64,000 nt of DNA from Phaeocystidibacter marisrubri (GTDB lineage Bacteria; Bacteroidota; Bacteroidia; Flavobacteriales; Schleiferiaceae): assembly GCF_008933165.1 (NCBI RefSeq), contig NZ_WBVQ01000001.1, forward strand, positions 248,001 through 312,000, in the 5' to 3' direction. Positions 62,922-64,000 of the stretch are shown here, one piece after another (positions within the stretch are counted from its first letter, which is position 1; each line of letters starts with the position of its first letter). Both the position numbers and the translations under genes were made by a program. Below the pieces are notes generated by a model. The model made no database searches. It was not told the DNA's origin and was given only the letters and a program-made list of their open reading frames with translations.

Positions 62922-64000
62922 TTAATCAAGAAACTTCTGGCACCATTCCGCCATCTTGATGGTTAGTGGGTTTGAGCTCATTTTCAACTTCCACAAATAG
63001 GCGTGCTTATATTCCGGATGGTAGGATGGGTTTGTGAGAATACTCTTGAATAATTCTTTGAATACAATTCGTTGTTGGCGAGGTTTGAAGAGTAGGAATA
63101 AGAAGACGTGTATCCTTTTCCACAAAGTGAATTGTTGATAGAATGAAGGTGTGAAGTTTAGATTCGCAAGAAGCTGTTTGGCTTGATCTGCCGCTTTCCG
63201 TTGTTGTTCGCGCTTGCGCTCTTCTCTTTCCATTCGTTGACGCAACAGTTCGCGCTTCATCTCCTCAATGGTAAGTTGCTCAACATGGTCCAACTGATCA
63301 ATGAATCGGATGAAGGCAGACGACCCCATTTTCTTTATTTCGAGATTGGAGTCGTCAATCCATTCAATCATGAGTTTTTCAACTGGAGTGATGGTGCGAT
63401 TGGATAGATTCATCCACGCAGGAATCGTATTCTCACCGATCTCAATCTTGTATTCCGAGTCGGTTTCTTGAAGTTTTCGCTGCTCGAAGTAGATCACCAA
63501 AAGCAGATCGGATAATGTTTTTCTATTCTCTTCTACAGAGAGGTCATACAGCGTCGTGAAGTACTTTTTTCCAATTTCGAAATTCTGTCCAATCAGAGTA
63601 CCTGCTGTGTGATTAATGACCTTCACCAGGCTCGAACGCTTCTCTTGACGGATGAGAATGGCAAGACGATTAAAGACGTCATCCAATGAAATGATATCAC
63701 TTCCATCATTGTGGTAAGGGATTCGTTGAAAGGTTTCCAATACCGTCACAATTAGTTTATCCCGCAGGGTGAGTTTCTGTCTTCTATTATCTTGAGAAGT
63801 TGAATCTGCGGCTGAATCGAACCAATTATATAGAGTCTCTCTTACCATCTCAGGATAGTAGTCGTATGCTCGTTGAAGTCCAATTGCAATGGGGATTTGC
63901 AGATCGTCGATGACGGTGAATTCCTCTAAGACATCTATCAGTTGTCGACTGTGATGTTGTATGATTCGAGGTAAGGATTCAGAGAGGCGGCTGATTGCAA
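62922..64000 (-). CDS. Large unrecognised protein, partial (N-terminus off the right edge)
   Basis: The frame is open across the right edge; at least 358 codons are visible. It is all-helical in appearance, with HEAT/ARM-like texture and a strongly charged coiled stretch (about 200-225 from the Met at 63848; REEMKRELLRQRMER-type). It ends MAEWCQKFLD. No catalytic motif and no family recognised. It is the first visible gene of the HNH, TM2, membrane protein, DUF3761, nuclease series. Confidence 0.7.
   Translation of the reverse strand, partial: AISRLSESLPRIIQHHSRQLIDVLEEFTVIDDLQIPIAIGLQRAYDYYPEMVRETLYNWFDSAADSTSQDNRRQKLTLRDKLIVTVLETFQRIPYHNDGSDIISLDDVFNRLAILIRQEKRSSLVKVINHTAGTLIGQNFEIGKKYFTTLYDLSVEENRKTLSDLLLVIYFEQRKLQETDSEYKIEIGENTIPAWMNLSNRTITPVEKLMIEWIDDSNLEIKKMGSSAFIRFIDQLDHVEQLTIEEMKRELLRQRMEREERKREQQRKAADQAKQLLANLNFTPSFYQQFTLWKRIHVFLFLLFKPRQQRIVFKELFKSILTNPSYHPEYKHAYLWKLKMSSNPLTIKMAEWCQKFLD

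Overview
The window is a chromosomal segment from a member of the Bacteroidota, most likely a marine Flavobacteriales (Cryomorphaceae/Schleiferiaceae-like) bacterium. The lineage is inferred from type IX secretion genes (porQ and a cargo protein with a C-terminal sorting domain), a type B ribosomal protein L31, promoter -7 boxes of the TAnnTTTG type, the absence of Shine-Dalgarno sequences before most starts, and gene neighbourhoods typical of the phylum. Coding density is high. I see no tRNA, rRNA, CRISPR array, prophage or insertion sequence. Genes run off both ends: a beta-helix lipoprotein on the left and an unidentified repeat-like protein on the right.

From 1 to 27.7 kb the window is mostly housekeeping. 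It holds rpmE2, a GlmU-like nucleotidyltransferase, lon, porQ-cmk, a phospholipid block (acyl-CoA-binding protein, psd, cdsA) joined to a LUD protein, ftsH and rsfS, then birA, pyrE, a NUDIX hydrolase, coaD and ddl. A PASTA protein, a type IX secretion cargo and an RluD-type pseudouridine synthase follow, then a cytochrome c peroxidase, an NlpE-like lipoprotein, a long-chain acyl-CoA ligase, an amidohydrolase and purL.

From 27.7 to 29.1 kb lies a 1.4-kb stretch without an intact gene. It contains small minus-strand reading frames that look coding but break from frame to frame (27831-28406), and a candidate structured RNA of about 200 nt (28820-29020, minus) with a closing stem, a good -7 box at its 5' end and a strong terminator at its 3' end.

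From 29.1 to 55.9 kb the minus strand carries a run pheT, histone-deacetylase-like amidohydrolase, beta-propeller sensor kinase and LytTR regulator. A VTT membrane protein, a secreted papain-like protease, recG, an M1 aminopeptidase, a polysaccharide sugar transferase, a 2OG-Fe(II) oxygenase and two glycosyltransferases follow. Next comes a series of single genes each ended by its own terminator (NTF2-like, MATE, a small conserved protein, an outer-membrane barrel). A five-gene operon ends this part: ABC ATPase, ABC permease, MscS channel, Ppx/GppA, and an NtrC-like regulator lacking a DNA-binding domain. Its promoter -7 box lies in the centre of a 13-bp inverted repeat.

From 56 to 64 kb is the accessory part: ten tightly packed, mostly unrecognised minus-strand genes. 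They include a vWA-like exported protein, a four-TM coiled-coil protein, a TerB-like protein, an exported TPR protein, an orphan type I restriction N-terminal-type nuclease, a small DUF3761-like lipoprotein, a membrane protein with a carboxypeptidase-regulatory-like domain, a mini membrane protein, an HNH nuclease and the truncated last gene. This is the best candidate in the window for an undescribed envelope, stress or defence system.

A recurring regulatory pattern is that many first genes have a TAnnTTTG-like box ending only 4 to 7 nt before the start codon, which predicts leaderless mRNAs.
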